Source of the DNA: an uncultured Eubacteriales bacterium | GTDB taxonomy: Bacteria; Bacillota; Clostridia; Oscillospirales; Oscillospiraceae | DNA length: 39,434 bases | Direction of reading: 5' to 3' | NCBI GenBank assembly: GCA_900546295.1 | Contig: URCK01000010.1 | Span: forward strand, 1 to 39,434 | Shown: one piece after another, positions 31,073 through 39,343 of the stretch | Position numbering within the stretch: the stretch's first letter is position 1 | How the letters are laid out: each line of letters opens with the position of its first letter | Notes under the pieces: model-generated | What the model was told of the DNA's origin: nothing | What the model saw: the letters and a program-made list of their open reading frames with translations, nothing else | Database searches by the model: none | Translations under genes and position numbers: made by a program

Positions 31073-31972
31073 ATGAAAAAAACCAAGATGATGAAACGCT
31101 GCGCGCTTGCGCTTTTGCTTGCCGCCCTCGTGCTGAGCGGCTGCGGCAAGAAGGATGAGTCCGACGCACCTGACGTACCCGAGCAGACAGTGGAGTACAG
31201 CAACCTCAGCGACGCATCCTCCAAAGAGCTGCTCGCAAAGCTCTTTGCGGACGCGGGGATCGCGCCGGAGCGAACGGACAAATTCTTTGCCTGCCTTGAC
31301 CAGTTCAACGGCAGCGTCAAGGCGGAATGGCTGACGGACGGCTTTGAAACGGCCGCCCCCACGGAGACGAAGTACGACCCCTACGAGATGCAGGATATGT
31401 GGATGGAGCGGCAGGGGGACTTCCCCGGCTACAACTGCCGCATCACGGCTTTTCTGCTCTTCGGCGACCACATCGCCGCCGGCGCGGACCAGCCGGATAC
31501 CAACGGGGAAGACTCGCTCTTCATGGATCTTGAAACGCTCGAGCGCGACCCGGACGTTCTCTGCGGAAAGAGCACGGCGGACTTCTGCGCCCTGTTTGCG
31601 CCGGTGGAGGCGGCGGACTCGACAAAGCCCTCCGTGCAGGCCGAGGCCCTGCGCAAGGGTTGGGCGGAGCGCGGCGTCACCTTCTCAGGCGGCGGGTGCA
31701 GCATGATCTCCGTCGTCTTCCACGACCGCTTTTCCGATACGGAGAATACGCTCTTCATCGGCCACGTCGGCGTTCTCCTTCCCACCGGGGGCGATGCGCT
31801 CTATTTTGTCGAAAAGGTCGCCTTTCAGGAACCGTACCGCCTGACGAAGTTCGAGAGCCGTGCCGCACTCAAAAACTACCTCATGGCAAAGTACGACACC
31901 GGCTGGGGACAGGATACAACGCCCCCGTTCCTCATGGAAAACGACGTCCTGATGGACGACGCGGCGCACTGA
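31073..31972 (+). CDS. Lipoprotein, DUF4300-like
   Basis: The 299-residue protein has a lipoprotein signal with lipobox LSGC, preceded by the basic MKKTKMMKRC. The mature part begins with a charged linker and continues with VEYSNLSDASSKELLAKLF, GYNCRITAFLLFGD, DTGWGQDTTPPFL and other segments. This recalls DUF4300 lipoproteins of Firmicutes, but I am only moderately sure. The start with ATCGGGAGC upstream is better than the ATG at 31043. It is monocistronic between its own promoter and terminator. Function unknown. Confidence 0.7.
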   Translation: MKKTKMMKRCALALLLAALVLSGCGKKDESDAPDVPEQTVEYSNLSDASSKELLAKLFADAGIAPERTDKFFACLDQFNGSVKAEWLTDGFETAAPTETKYDPYEMQDMWMERQGDFPGYNCRITAFLLFGDHIAAGADQPDTNGEDSLFMDLETLERDPDVLCGKSTADFCALFAPVEAADSTKPSVQAEALRKGWAERGVTFSGGGCSMISVVFHDRFSDTENTLFIGHVGVLLPTGGDALYFVEKVAFQEPYRLTKFESRAALKNYLMAKYDTGWGQDTTPPFLMENDVLMDDAAH

Positions 31973-31985
31973 GTGAAAATCGGAC

Positions 31986-32030
31986 GGCCCGGCAATGCAC
32001 CTTTGACCGGTGCGGCGCCGGGCTTTTTTT
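31986..32030 (+). terminator. Terminator of the lipoprotein gene
   Basis: GCCCGGC and GCCGGGC enclose an inner GCACC/GGTGC stem. TTTTTTT follows. Confidence 0.88.
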
Positions 32031-32100
32031 GCGCCCGCGTTTTCCCGGTATGCGCGCGCCGCGCGCTGCATACCCATAGGGGAGAAAAGGGGGACGGGGC

Positions 32101-32694
32101 ATGAGAAAAAAGGGACGTTTGCTGCTCGCGGCGCTCTCACTGCTGCTCGCGGGCTGCGGGGAAAAGACGCAGGAGAGCGCGGAGGACTTACAGACGCGCT
32201 ACGCGCAGACGCAGGGCTATGAAGCGGTCGTGGAGGTCGCCGTGCCGCGCGAAGACGAGACGCTTCACTATACGCTCTCTCTCGAGCATTTAAATGGGGA
32301 GACGCGGGCGGCGGTGCTTGCGCCGGAGGCGCTCGCGGGCATTTCGGCAACGCTCGCGGGCGATGGGCTGACGCTTTCCTACGACACGCTGACGCTGGAT
32401 GCGCTGACGCTCTCGCCGCGCGTCTCGGCGCTCAACTGTGTGCCGCTGGTGCTGGAAGCTTTCCCGCGCGCGTATCTTGAGAGCGTGGGGCGCGAGACGC
32501 TGGACGGGCGCGAAACGCTGCGCGCGGACTTTTCACTGACGCTCGCGGGCGATAAGTTCGGCGCGTCGATCTTCCTCGATGCCGACGGCGCGCCGGTCTA
32601 CACGGAAGTGAGCGAGGACGGAAAAATTATTGCCGCGGCGGAGTTTACGAATTATATTTTTGGTGATATACTACCTCCGAGTACACAGAATTAG
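32101..32694 (+). CDS. Lipoprotein of unknown function upstream of alr
   Basis: The 197-residue protein has a signal with lipobox LAGC. The mature part is rich in TLSLE, LTLSYDTLTLDALTL and ETLRADFSLTLAGD segments. This alternating pattern suggests an antiparallel beta barrel or half-barrel like that of LolA/LppX folds. No catalytic motif is visible. Start ATG at 32101 has only the weak site GGGGACGGGGC before it. Its 3' end contains the promoter of alr. Confidence 0.7.
   Translation: MRKKGRLLLAALSLLLAGCGEKTQESAEDLQTRYAQTQGYEAVVEVAVPREDETLHYTLSLEHLNGETRAAVLAPEALAGISATLAGDGLTLSYDTLTLDALTLSPRVSALNCVPLVLEAFPRAYLESVGRETLDGRETLRADFSLTLAGDKFGASIFLDADGAPVYTEVSEDGKIIAAAEFTNYIFGDILPPSTQN
32644..32672 (+). 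promoter_or_regulatory. Promoter of alr
   Basis: TTTACG (32644-32649), a 17-base spacer and TATACT (32667-32672), with TGA in front of the -10 (extended -10). It lies inside the 3' end of the lipoprotein gene. The string GTGATATACTA recurs at 35389-35399 ahead of nrdR. Confidence 0.6.
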
Positions 32695-32734
32695 ACTGTT
32701 GTAGATCCCAAAAGCAAGAGAGGGCGGAAAAACC

Positions 32735-33901
32735 GTGGAAAGCACGCTCAAACGGACCTGGGCAGAGATCGACCTGGATGCCCTGGCCCGCAACTATGAC
32801 CGCATCCGCCGCCATGTCGGCGAAGAAACAAAACTGCTCGGCGTCATCAAGGCGGACGCCTACGGCCACGGCGCGGTGCCGGTGGCAAGAGAACTGGAGG
32901 CGCTGGGCGCAAGCTACCTCGCCGTGTCGAACATCGACGAGTGCGAGGAGGTGCGGCGCGGCGGCGTCAAGCTGCCGGTGCTGATGCTGGGCTTCACGCC
33001 CGCCGATCAGGCGGAGCGCATCCTGGAGCTCGACATGACGCAGGCGGTGCAGAGCCTTGACATTGCCGAGGCGTTTTCCGACGCTGCGGTGAAGTGCGGA
33101 AAGAAAATGAAGGTGCACATCAAGCTCGATACCGGCATGGGACGGCTCGGCTTCCCATGCGACGAGACGAACTTTGCCCGCAGCCTTACGGATATTCTCG
33201 CGGTACTCAAGCTGCCGGGGCTTGACGTGGAGGGCATTTTCACGCACTTTTGCGTCTCAGATGAAGAGGGCGAGGAGAACGTCGCCTTTACGAAAAAGCA
33301 GCACGAGCGCTATGCGCGCATGATCGCGCAGGCGGAGGAAAAGGGAAACTTTCGCTTCCGGCTGCGCCACTGCTGCAACGCCGGCGGCATCGTGAGCTAC
33401 CCCGAGTGGGCGGACGACATGGTGCGCTGCGGCATCATCCTCTACGGCTCGGGTGAGCTTGCCGAGCGGATGGGCATGGAGCCGGTGATGGCGCTCAAGT
33501 CACGCGTGGCAGTCGTGCGCGACCTTGCGCCCGGTACCTCGGTGAGCTACGGGCGGACCTATTTTACAACGCGCAAGAGCCGCATCGCGGTGCTGCCCCT
33601 CGGCTATGCCGACGGTCTGCACCGTGCGCTCTCCAACCGCATGGAGGTGCTCACGCCTTACGGCAGGGCAAAGCAGGTGGGGCGCATCTGCATGGATATG
33701 TGCATGATCGACGTGACCGACCTTCCGGAGGTGAAGTCCGGCGACGAGGTGGAGATTTTCGGCAAGAACGTCCTCTGCGCGGAGGACGCGGCGGCGTGCG
33801 GCACCATTCCCTATGAGCTGCTGTGCGCCGTGAGCAAGCGCGTGCCGCGCCACTACTTCCTGCACGGCGAGCGCGTGGACGCTGACCTTCAGAGCGTCTG
33901 A
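32735..33901 (+). CDS. alr: Alanine racemase
   Basis: Alr converts L-alanine to D-alanine for peptidoglycan with PLP. The 388-residue protein starts with GTG (GAGAGGGCGG upstream). TWAEIDLDALARNY is typical, and the PLP lysine is K39 in VIKADAYGHGA. HIKLDTGMGRLGF and SYGRTYFT (with the second catalytic tyrosine) follow, and RICMDMCMIDVTD near the C-terminus is also conserved. The mazF gene follows after 149 bases, in the order known from Bacillus (alr-ndoAI-ndoA), except that no antitoxin gene is present. Confidence 0.96.
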   Translation: MESTLKRTWAEIDLDALARNYDRIRRHVGEETKLLGVIKADAYGHGAVPVARELEALGASYLAVSNIDECEEVRRGGVKLPVLMLGFTPADQAERILELDMTQAVQSLDIAEAFSDAAVKCGKKMKVHIKLDTGMGRLGFPCDETNFARSLTDILAVLKLPGLDVEGIFTHFCVSDEEGEENVAFTKKQHERYARMIAQAEEKGNFRFRLRHCCNAGGIVSYPEWADDMVRCGIILYGSGELAERMGMEPVMALKSRVAVVRDLAPGTSVSYGRTYFTTRKSRIAVLPLGYADGLHRALSNRMEVLTPYGRAKQVGRICMDMCMIDVTDLPEVKSGDEVEIFGKNVLCAEDAAACGTIPYELLCAVSKRVPRHYFLHGERVDADLQSV

Positions 33902-34050
33902 GCGCACAAGGGCTGTGCTCCGGGCATAGGATATCCCGGGGGCAGGAGCGGGGAAAGTTGCGCTCCCCCGTATAAATTCCGCCCCCGCGTGGGAGAATGA
34001 CAGTGGCCCTTTGAAAGGGTACTTCTTCCGCTCGGAGTGTGAATAGCTAA

Positions 34051-34416
34051 GTGGATATCAATGTGAAACGCGGCGATATTTATTACGCCGATCTTTCGCC
34101 CGTGGTCGGAAGCGAGCAGGGCGGCGTGCGCCCGGTGCTCATCGTGCAGAACGACACGGGAAACCGATACAGTCCAACGGTGATCGCCGCGGCGATCACC
34201 TCGCAGACGAACAAGGCAAAGCTGCCAACGCACATTGCGCTTTCCGCGCCGGACTACGGCCTGCCGCGCGACAGCGTGGTGCTGCTCGAGCAGATCCGCA
34301 CGCTTGACAAGCGGCGCTTGCGCGAGCGCATGGGACGCGTGGACGGCGAGCTGATGGAGCGTATCGACGCGGCCATCGCCGTGAGCTTCGGCCTGCAAAG
34401 CACACAACTGGTATAG
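34051..34416 (+). CDS. MazF/NdoA-type endoribonuclease toxin
   Basis: The 121-residue protein starts with GTG and reads VKRGDIYYADLSPVVGSEQG, GVRPVLIVQND, SPTVIAAAITSQ and LPRDSVVLLEQIRTLDKRRL. This is close to Bacillus NdoA, an mRNA interferase that cuts at UACAU. The ribosome site is weak; the only candidate is GGAG 13 bases upstream. In the 149 bases between alr and this gene, and directly after it, no MazE/NdoAI-like antitoxin is visible. It could be tamed by an antitoxin elsewhere or used at low level. A GTG at 34063 is an alternative start. Confidence 0.9.
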   Translation: MDINVKRGDIYYADLSPVVGSEQGGVRPVLIVQNDTGNRYSPTVIAAAITSQTNKAKLPTHIALSAPDYGLPRDSVVLLEQIRTLDKRRLRERMGRVDGELMERIDAAIAVSFGLQSTQLV

Positions 34417-34470
34417 ACCTCCCGGCGCGGACAAAGCCGTGCGCGCCGGGAAGAAATGAGGAAAGACAGC

Positions 34471-35028
34471 ATGAGAAAGAAAGACAATGCCTTTGCCCGC
34501 CTTGTGGGGCTGCTTCTGGTGAGCGCGACGGTCCTGACGCTGACGGTCGCCGCGACCGGCGGCGCGGGCACGAGCAGCGACCCGCTCGTGACCTTGAGTT
34601 ACTTAAACGAAAAATTCCTGCCGCAGGTGCTCTCCGACGTGGACAAGAAGACCGCGAGCCGCGAAAAGGAGCTTTCTCAGAAGCTCACCGAGCAGGTGAA
34701 AAGCGAGACGAAGGCCTTCGAGCAGAAATACGGCGCGGTGAGCGGCGGCACGAGCGGCACGGCGCAGAGCTTTACGGTCGTCACGCTCAATAAGGGGCAG
34801 ATCCTTTACATGGGCGTCGGCTGCGAGGCGATGCTGCGCACGGGCAGCGGCGTGTGCGTGGCGTCGGGCAATCCCGGCCTTGTGGACGAGACGAGCGGCA
34901 CGGCCCTTGCCGGCGGCGAGGCACTCGCAAAGAATCACCTTTACATGGCAACGGTCGACAGCCGCGGCGTGCAGGCGGGAGCAAACGGCACGAAGCTCCT
35001 CGTGCGCGGCGGCTACAGCGTGCAGTAA
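34471..35028 (+). CDS. Membrane-anchored coiled-coil protein of unknown function
   Basis: From the ATG at 34471 (GAGGAAAG upstream) the protein has 185 residues. An N-terminal membrane helix or signal lies at about 8-28. A heptad-like stretch (SDVDKKTASREKELSQKLTE and on, about 55-90) suggests a coiled coil. A linker rich in glycine, serine and threonine leads to a domain of about 90 residues with VVTLNKGQILYMG, MLRTGSGVCVASG and KLLVRGGY. I do not recognise a family. It follows mazF by 54 bases and may be in the same transcript. Confidence 0.72.
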   Translation: MRKKDNAFARLVGLLLVSATVLTLTVAATGGAGTSSDPLVTLSYLNEKFLPQVLSDVDKKTASREKELSQKLTEQVKSETKAFEQKYGAVSGGTSGTAQSFTVVTLNKGQILYMGVGCEAMLRTGSGVCVASGNPGLVDETSGTALAGGEALAKNHLYMATVDSRGVQAGANGTKLLVRGGYSVQ

Positions 35029-35047
35029 AAGAACATAGGGCATAATC

Positions 35048-35083
35048 AAAAGAGCCTGTGCGTAGGATAGCACAGGCTCTTTT
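35048..35083. terminator. Terminator of the alr-mazF region
   Basis: AAAAGAGCCTGTGC and GCACAGGCTCTTTT form a 14-bp stem with an eight-base loop. Confidence 0.9.
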
Positions 35084-35105
35084 GCCGTGTGAGGGGGGAA
35101 GGGAA

Positions 35106-35438
35106 ATGAATGTCTGGCGGCCGGTGGACGGGGAGACGCTCTTTCGCTCCGCGCGCCTCGACTGCGCGCTCTCGCGCTTTCCCGGCGCGCTCATCTGCGA
35201 GCGGGAGAGGGAGACGCTGCTCGCGATCCCCTGCGCCGAGAACAAGCCCTTTCCGCTGCCGGAGCTTTTCTGCCTTGCGCGCATCGCCCCGGTGCGGGGG
35301 CGGCGCTGCGTCATATACCGTCTGGATGAGAAAAAAACGCCCGTCATGTGGGAAAATGCAAATTATGTCTACCATCTTGGAGAAAAGCGTGATATACTAT
35401 CTCCGAATAACGAAGAGAAAAGAGGTCCTGCACGATGA
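35106..35438 (+). CDS. Small protein of unknown function, coupled to nrdR
   Basis: The 110-residue protein starts with MNVWRPVDGETLFRSARLDC; GAGGGGGGAAGG lies upstream. It contains no membrane segment and no motif I recognise. Its stop overlaps the nrdR start as ATGA, so the two proteins are probably made together. The -10-like TATACT at 35393-35398 inside its 3' end could give nrdR a second transcript. Conservation of this pair in relatives would show if it matters to ribonucleotide reductase control. Confidence 0.65.
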   Translation: MNVWRPVDGETLFRSARLDCALSRFPGALICERERETLLAIPCAENKPFPLPELFCLARIAPVRGRRCVIYRLDEKKTPVMWENANYVYHLGEKRDILSPNNEEKRGPAR

Positions 35439-35890
35439 AATGCCCCTATTGCGGCTATAAAGAGAGCAAGGTCATCGATTCCCGCCCCGCGGAGGAAGGC
35501 AGCAGCATCCGCCGCCGCCGCGAGTGCCTTTCCTGCGCCAAGCGCTTCACCACCTATGAAACGGTGGAGAGCCTGCCGATGGTCGTCATCAAAAAGGACG
35601 GCAGCCGCCAGAGCTTTGACAAGCGCAAGGTCCTCAACGGCATGATCCGCGCGTGCGAAAAGCGCCCCGTTCCCTTCGAGGTGCTCGAGCAGAAGGCGGA
35701 TGAGATCGAGCAGACGCTGCAAAACTCCCTCGAGCGCGAGGTCAGCACCGAGTACATCGGCGAGCTCGTCATGGACAAGCTGCGCGCCGTGGACGAGGTC
35801 GCCTACGTGCGCTTCGCCTCGGTCTACCGCCAGTTCAAGGACATCGACACGTTCATGAAGGAGCTCAACAAGCTGCTCGAGAACAAGTGA
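35435..35890 (+). CDS. nrdR: Transcriptional repressor NrdR
   Basis: NrdR represses ribonucleotide reductase genes when dATP binds. The 151-residue protein has a zinc ribbon (C3, C6, C31, C34) with DSRPAEEGSSIRRRRECLSC. An ATP-cone domain follows (VVIKKDGSRQSFDKRKVLNG, FEVLEQKADEIEQTL, AYVRFASVYRQFKDIDTFM). Length and motifs are standard. It ends ten bases from the convergent DUF4363 gene, with no terminator visible between them. Confidence 0.96.
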   Translation: MKCPYCGYKESKVIDSRPAEEGSSIRRRRECLSCAKRFTTYETVESLPMVVIKKDGSRQSFDKRKVLNGMIRACEKRPVPFEVLEQKADEIEQTLQNSLEREVSTEYIGELVMDKLRAVDEVAYVRFASVYRQFKDIDTFMKELNKLLENK

Positions 35891-35900
35891 GAAGCACCCG

Positions 35901-36284
35901 CTATAGAATATTCTTGACCGAGATTTTCTGGATCTCGGAAAGCACCAGGAGCTGAGAGCGAAGCTCGGCGATGCACGCGCGCAGCTCCTCTTCGTCCTGC
36001 TCGGCGGCAAAAATATCCGCCTTTGCAAGGAGGGCTTCGACGTCGTTGAGCACATCGTGCTGCAAAACGATGTGGAAATAGGCGGTGCGCGCATCCCAGC
36101 TTTCGTGCAGCACGGCGAGGGAATCGCGCACGGTGGGCCAGTCCTCCGTCTGCGCGCTGCGCTGCAAGTCATCGAGCGAGGCGCACCAGTTTTCCACAAG
36201 ATCGCCGGCGACGGCGGCGTTCACAAGCGTCGCGGTAAAGAGCGTGAGCAGCAGGAGAAACGGGATCCAGAAAAATCGCTTCAT
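35901..36284 (-). CDS. DUF4363-like membrane-anchored protein
   Basis: The start at 36284 (AAAGGAG upstream) gives 127 residues. One N-terminal membrane helix (FFWIPFLLLLTLFTATLVNA) is followed by a helical soluble part with LENWCASLDD-like spacing, WPTVRDSLAVLHESWDAR and HDVLNDVEALLAKADIFAAEQ. DUF4363 proteins have this size and often follow DUF421 genes, as here, where the starts and stops overlap as ATGA. In spore formers related pairs occur near sporulation genes. Function unknown. Confidence 0.8.
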   Translation of the reverse strand: MKRFFWIPFLLLLTLFTATLVNAAVAGDLVENWCASLDDLQRSAQTEDWPTVRDSLAVLHESWDARTAYFHIVLQHDVLNDVEALLAKADIFAAEQDEEELRACIAELRSQLLVLSEIQKISVKNIL

Positions 36285-36964
36285 TGCTCGTGCTCCTTTC
36301 CGATGCATAAAATTTTGCCCGCGCCGTCGAGCGAGAGAAGAAAGACCTCCGACGGGGTGCGGTAGCCTTGCGCGCGCACCTGCTTTTGCAGCCACGCGCC
36401 GTCCAGCCCCGCAAGGGCGAGGTTTTCACCCAGCACGCGACCGTCGTTGATGAAAATGCGCGGGAGGAAGGTGTCGTCCTTGACGGGCTTTCCCAGCTGC
36501 TTGGGCGTTGCGCTCTGCTCATCGGGATAGAGCAGGACCGAGAGGCCGCCGTCCGTTTCAAGCACCGCGTATTTGACGGTCGTGAGGTCCGTCACGCCCT
36601 GCGAGCGCAGCTCTTCGATGAGCTCATCGAGCGTAAAGCGGTTGTGGCGCATCGCCTCCTGCTGCACCTTGCCGTCCAAGATGAGCGCCGTCGGGCTGCC
36701 GCAGATGAGCCGCCGCAGCCGGATGGAGCGGACGCTGCCCCACGAGAGCAGCATCGAGAGCGATAAGAGCGTCACGATCGGGATGACGCCGTTCAAAAGC
36801 GGGATGCCGAAGTCCTGCATCGGCACGGCCGCAAGGTCTGAAATGAGCAGCGTGAGCACAAGCTCGATGGGCTCCAGCTCGCCGATCTGCCGCTTGCCGA
36901 GCAGCCGTAAGCCGATCATAATGAGAAAATAGAGCACGATCGTGCGGATAAAAGCAGTGGCCAT
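36281..36964 (-). CDS. DUF421 (YetF-like) membrane protein
   Basis: The 227-residue protein has two to three N-terminal membrane helices (about 5-20, 33-50 and 58-75). The family region RLLGKRQIGELEPIELVLTL is at about 20-39. The soluble C-terminal domain contains NRFTLDELIEELRSQGVTD, LTTVKYAVLETDGGLSVL and PRIFINDGRVLGENL, typical of DUF421 proteins such as YetF and YdfR. RBS GGGAGGATATC. It is coupled to the DUF4363 gene. Some family members act in sporulation and germination, but the exact role here is unknown. Confidence 0.88.
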   Translation of the reverse strand: MATAFIRTIVLYFLIMIGLRLLGKRQIGELEPIELVLTLLISDLAAVPMQDFGIPLLNGVIPIVTLLSLSMLLSWGSVRSIRLRRLICGSPTALILDGKVQQEAMRHNRFTLDELIEELRSQGVTDLTTVKYAVLETDGGLSVLLYPDEQSATPKQLGKPVKDDTFLPRIFINDGRVLGENLALAGLDGAWLQKQVRAQGYRTPSEVFLLSLDGAGKILCIGKEHEQ

Positions 36965-37104
36965 TTGATATCCTCCCTTTTGGGGGAGTTTGCCCCGCGC
37001 GGGGACAAAATAACCGTTTTCATTCGGAGATCGTCCGGTTTGAAATATAAGAAAAGCAAAAAACGCAGATGAGAAAGGAGACCATGGAGCGCATCTCCAT
37101 CACA

Positions 37105-37250
37105 AGCGCCAGCGCCCGCGAAGAGATCGCGGGACGACGAGGTGGGAAGAGGATCGAATCTTCGGCGGATGCTTCCCCGTGCCCGTGGGCGCGCACACAG
37201 CCGGCAAATATGCGGGCGACCGCAAAACAAAGGGACTGTGACCACGGAAA
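37105..37250 (+). ncRNA. glmS ribozyme (glucosamine-6-phosphate riboswitch)
   Basis: This self-cleaving RNA cuts its own mRNA when glucosamine-6-phosphate binds, so it lowers GlmS production. The 5' AGCGCC at 37105-37110 marks the cleavage site (before G37106). CCCGCG and CGCGGG (37115-37133) form P1. GACGAGGTGGG and ATCGAATCTTCGGCGGATGC (37153-37172) are the invariant core, followed by TTCCC and CACACAGCC. The layout matches known glmS ribozymes. It lies about 100 bases before glmS. Boundaries at the 3' side are approximate. Confidence 0.93.
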
Positions 37251-37254
37251 AAGC

Positions 37255-37348
37255 GACAAATGACTGCGCATTTGTCCTTTTGACGAAGCGGCGGCTTTTG
37301 CCGCCAGAGGGCAGTTTTGCCCATTTTTTCAAATCATCAAAAGGAGAA
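37255..37348 (+). promoter_or_regulatory. Hairpins between the ribozyme and glmS
   Basis: GACAAATG-N6-CATTTGTC (37255-37276) is followed by CTTTT. GGCGGC-TTTT-GCCGCC and GGGC-N6-GCCC then come before ATTTTTT. They are candidate stability elements or weak terminators; glmS starts soon after with AAAAGGAG. Confidence 0.4.
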
Positions 37349-37357
37349 TTTTCAGAT

Positions 37358-39202
37358 ATGTGCGGAATCGTTGGATTCATTGGTAAGGAACAGGCGGCGC
37401 CCATCCTGCTGGACGGGCTTGCACATCTTGAGTACCGCGGGTATGACTCCGCGGGCGTGGCCGTCATTTCCTCGGAGCAGAAATTGCAGGTGAGAAAGGC
37501 CGTTGGCCGCTTGAAGGTCCTCAGCGACGAGATCCATGGCGGCGCGGACATTGAAGGCTGCATCGGCCTCGGCCACACCCGCTGGGCGACGCACGGCGCG
37601 CCGAATATCGTCAACTCCCACCCCCACGTGAGCGAAGACGGCAAGTTCGCCGTCATCCACAACGGCATCATCGAGAACTACGTCGAGATCAAGGAATTCC
37701 TGATTGGGCAGGGCATCACCTTCAAGTCCGAGACCGATACCGAGGTCGTGGCGCAGCTGCTCGAATTCTACTACAACGAGTGCCATGACTTTCTGGAGGC
37801 CGTGGGCCGCGTGCTGCGCCGCATCGAGGGCGCTTACGCGCTCGGTATGCTCTGCGCCGACTGCCCCGACCGCATCATCGCCGCGCGCAAGGACGCGCCG
37901 CTGCTGCTCGGCTACGGCGAGGGCTGCAACTTCCTCGCCTCCGACGTGACGGCCATCATTAAGCACACGCGCGACGTGGCCTACATGGAAGACGGCGAGG
38001 TCGCCGTGCTGACATGCGACGGCATCGAGGTCTACGATGCGCTCGAGCAGAAGGTCGAAAAGAAGCACTTCACCATCGATTGGGAGGTTTCCGCCGCGGA
38101 AAAGGGCGGCTATCAGCACTTCATGCTCAAGGAGATCATGGAGCAGCCCGAGGCGCTGCGCCGCGCCATCTCCCCGCGCGTGAAGGAGGGGAAGGTCGTC
38201 TTTGACGATCTGAAGCTCCCGGTGGAGAAGATGCGCGAATTCACCCGCATCTTCATTGTCGCCTGCGGCTCTTCCTACCATGTCGGTATGCTCGGAAAAT
38301 ACACGCTCGAGCACCTGCTGCGCCGCAACGTCGAGGTCGTGCTCGCCTCGGAGTTCCGCTACTGCGACCCCATCGTGGACGATAAGTCCCTTGTGATCGT
38401 CATCTCCCAGTCGGGCGAGACGCTCGACACCATGGCCGCCCTGCGCGAGGCGAAAAAGCGCGGCGGCTACATCCTCTCCATCGTCAACGTGGTTGGCTCG
38501 TCCATCGCGCGCGAGTCGGACGATGTGCTCTACACCTGGGCCGGCCCCGAGATCGCCGTTGCAACGACCAAGGCCTACTCCACGCAGCTTGCCGTGCTCG
38601 ATATGATCGGCCTTGCCTTCGGCGAGGCGCTCGGCACAGTGAAAAAGGATGAGTACGACGAGGCGGTGGCAGAGCTCCAGAAGCTGCCCGGGAAGATGGA
38701 GCAGTTCCTCGCGAGCGACAGCTGCAAGGACATTCCGAAGTACGCCTCGCAGTACTTCAACCACAGCTCTGTTTTCTTCATCGGCAGAAATCTTGACTAT
38801 GCGCTGGGGCTTGAGGGCTCGCTCAAGCTCAAGGAGATCAGCTACATTCACTCCGAGGCCTATGCCTCGGGCGAGCTCAAGCACGGCACGATCTCTCTCA
38901 TCGAGGACGGCACGCTCGTCATCGCGCTGGGTACCTATGCGCCGCTTTTTGACAAGGCGATGAGCAACGTGGTCGAGGTCAAGGCGCGCGGCGCGGACGT
39001 GCTGGCGCTCACGACCGAGAGCCACCGCGAGGAGATGGAAAAGACCGTCGAGAACGTCATCACCATCCCTGATACGGTAAACATGCTGCTGCCGTCGCTC
39101 GGCGTGGTGCCGCTGCAATTGCTCTCGTACTATATCGCGCTCCAGCGCGGGTGTGATATCGATAAACCGAGAAATCTCGCAAAATCTGTTACGGTGGAGT
39201 AA
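37358..39202 (+). CDS. glmS: Glutamine-fructose-6-phosphate aminotransferase (isomerizing)
   Basis: GlmS makes glucosamine-6-phosphate from fructose-6-phosphate and glutamine, the first step to UDP-GlcNAc and peptidoglycan. The ATG at 37358 (AAAAGGAG upstream) gives 614 residues and places the catalytic cysteine at position 2 (MCGIVGFIG). The glutaminase domain shows LEYRGYDSAG, GHTRWATHG and HNGIIENY. Two SIS domains follow with ACGSSYHVG, SQSGETLDT and HSEAYASGELKHG. The C-terminus DKPRNLAKSVTVE is typical. Controlled by the ribozyme upstream. Confidence 0.97.
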   Translation: MCGIVGFIGKEQAAPILLDGLAHLEYRGYDSAGVAVISSEQKLQVRKAVGRLKVLSDEIHGGADIEGCIGLGHTRWATHGAPNIVNSHPHVSEDGKFAVIHNGIIENYVEIKEFLIGQGITFKSETDTEVVAQLLEFYYNECHDFLEAVGRVLRRIEGAYALGMLCADCPDRIIAARKDAPLLLGYGEGCNFLASDVTAIIKHTRDVAYMEDGEVAVLTCDGIEVYDALEQKVEKKHFTIDWEVSAAEKGGYQHFMLKEIMEQPEALRRAISPRVKEGKVVFDDLKLPVEKMREFTRIFIVACGSSYHVGMLGKYTLEHLLRRNVEVVLASEFRYCDPIVDDKSLVIVISQSGETLDTMAALREAKKRGGYILSIVNVVGSSIARESDDVLYTWAGPEIAVATTKAYSTQLAVLDMIGLAFGEALGTVKKDEYDEAVAELQKLPGKMEQFLASDSCKDIPKYASQYFNHSSVFFIGRNLDYALGLEGSLKLKEISYIHSEAYASGELKHGTISLIEDGTLVIALGTYAPLFDKAMSNVVEVKARGADVLALTTESHREEMEKTVENVITIPDTVNMLLPSLGVVPLQLLSYYIALQRGCDIDKPRNLAKSVTVE

Positions 39203-39213
39203 GCAAACCTGAG

Positions 39214-39242
39214 AAAAGGAAGCCCGGAAGGGCTTCCTTTTT
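39214..39242 (+). terminator. Terminator of glmS
   Basis: AAAAGGAAGCCC-GGAA-GGGCTTCCTTTT followed by more T. Confidence 0.92.
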
Positions 39243-39274
39243 GCTTGCCGCCTTCGTAGGGGGGAAGGGGGGTG

Positions 39275-39343
39275 ACAGCGCCTGCTGGCGCTGTACGGAC
39301 AAGGGAGGGATATCTCTTTTCAAAAAAGAGATATCCCTCCCTT
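39275..39343. repeat. Palindromic intergenic DNA with a 20-bp perfect stem
   Basis: ACAGCGCC-TGCT-GGCGCTGT is a short hairpin, followed by AAGGGAGGGATATCTCTTTT (39301-39320) and its exact complement (39324-39343) around CAA. No T run follows, so it does not look like a terminator. It may be a dispersed intergenic repeat. The rest to 39434 contains no gene that I can see. Confidence 0.6.
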
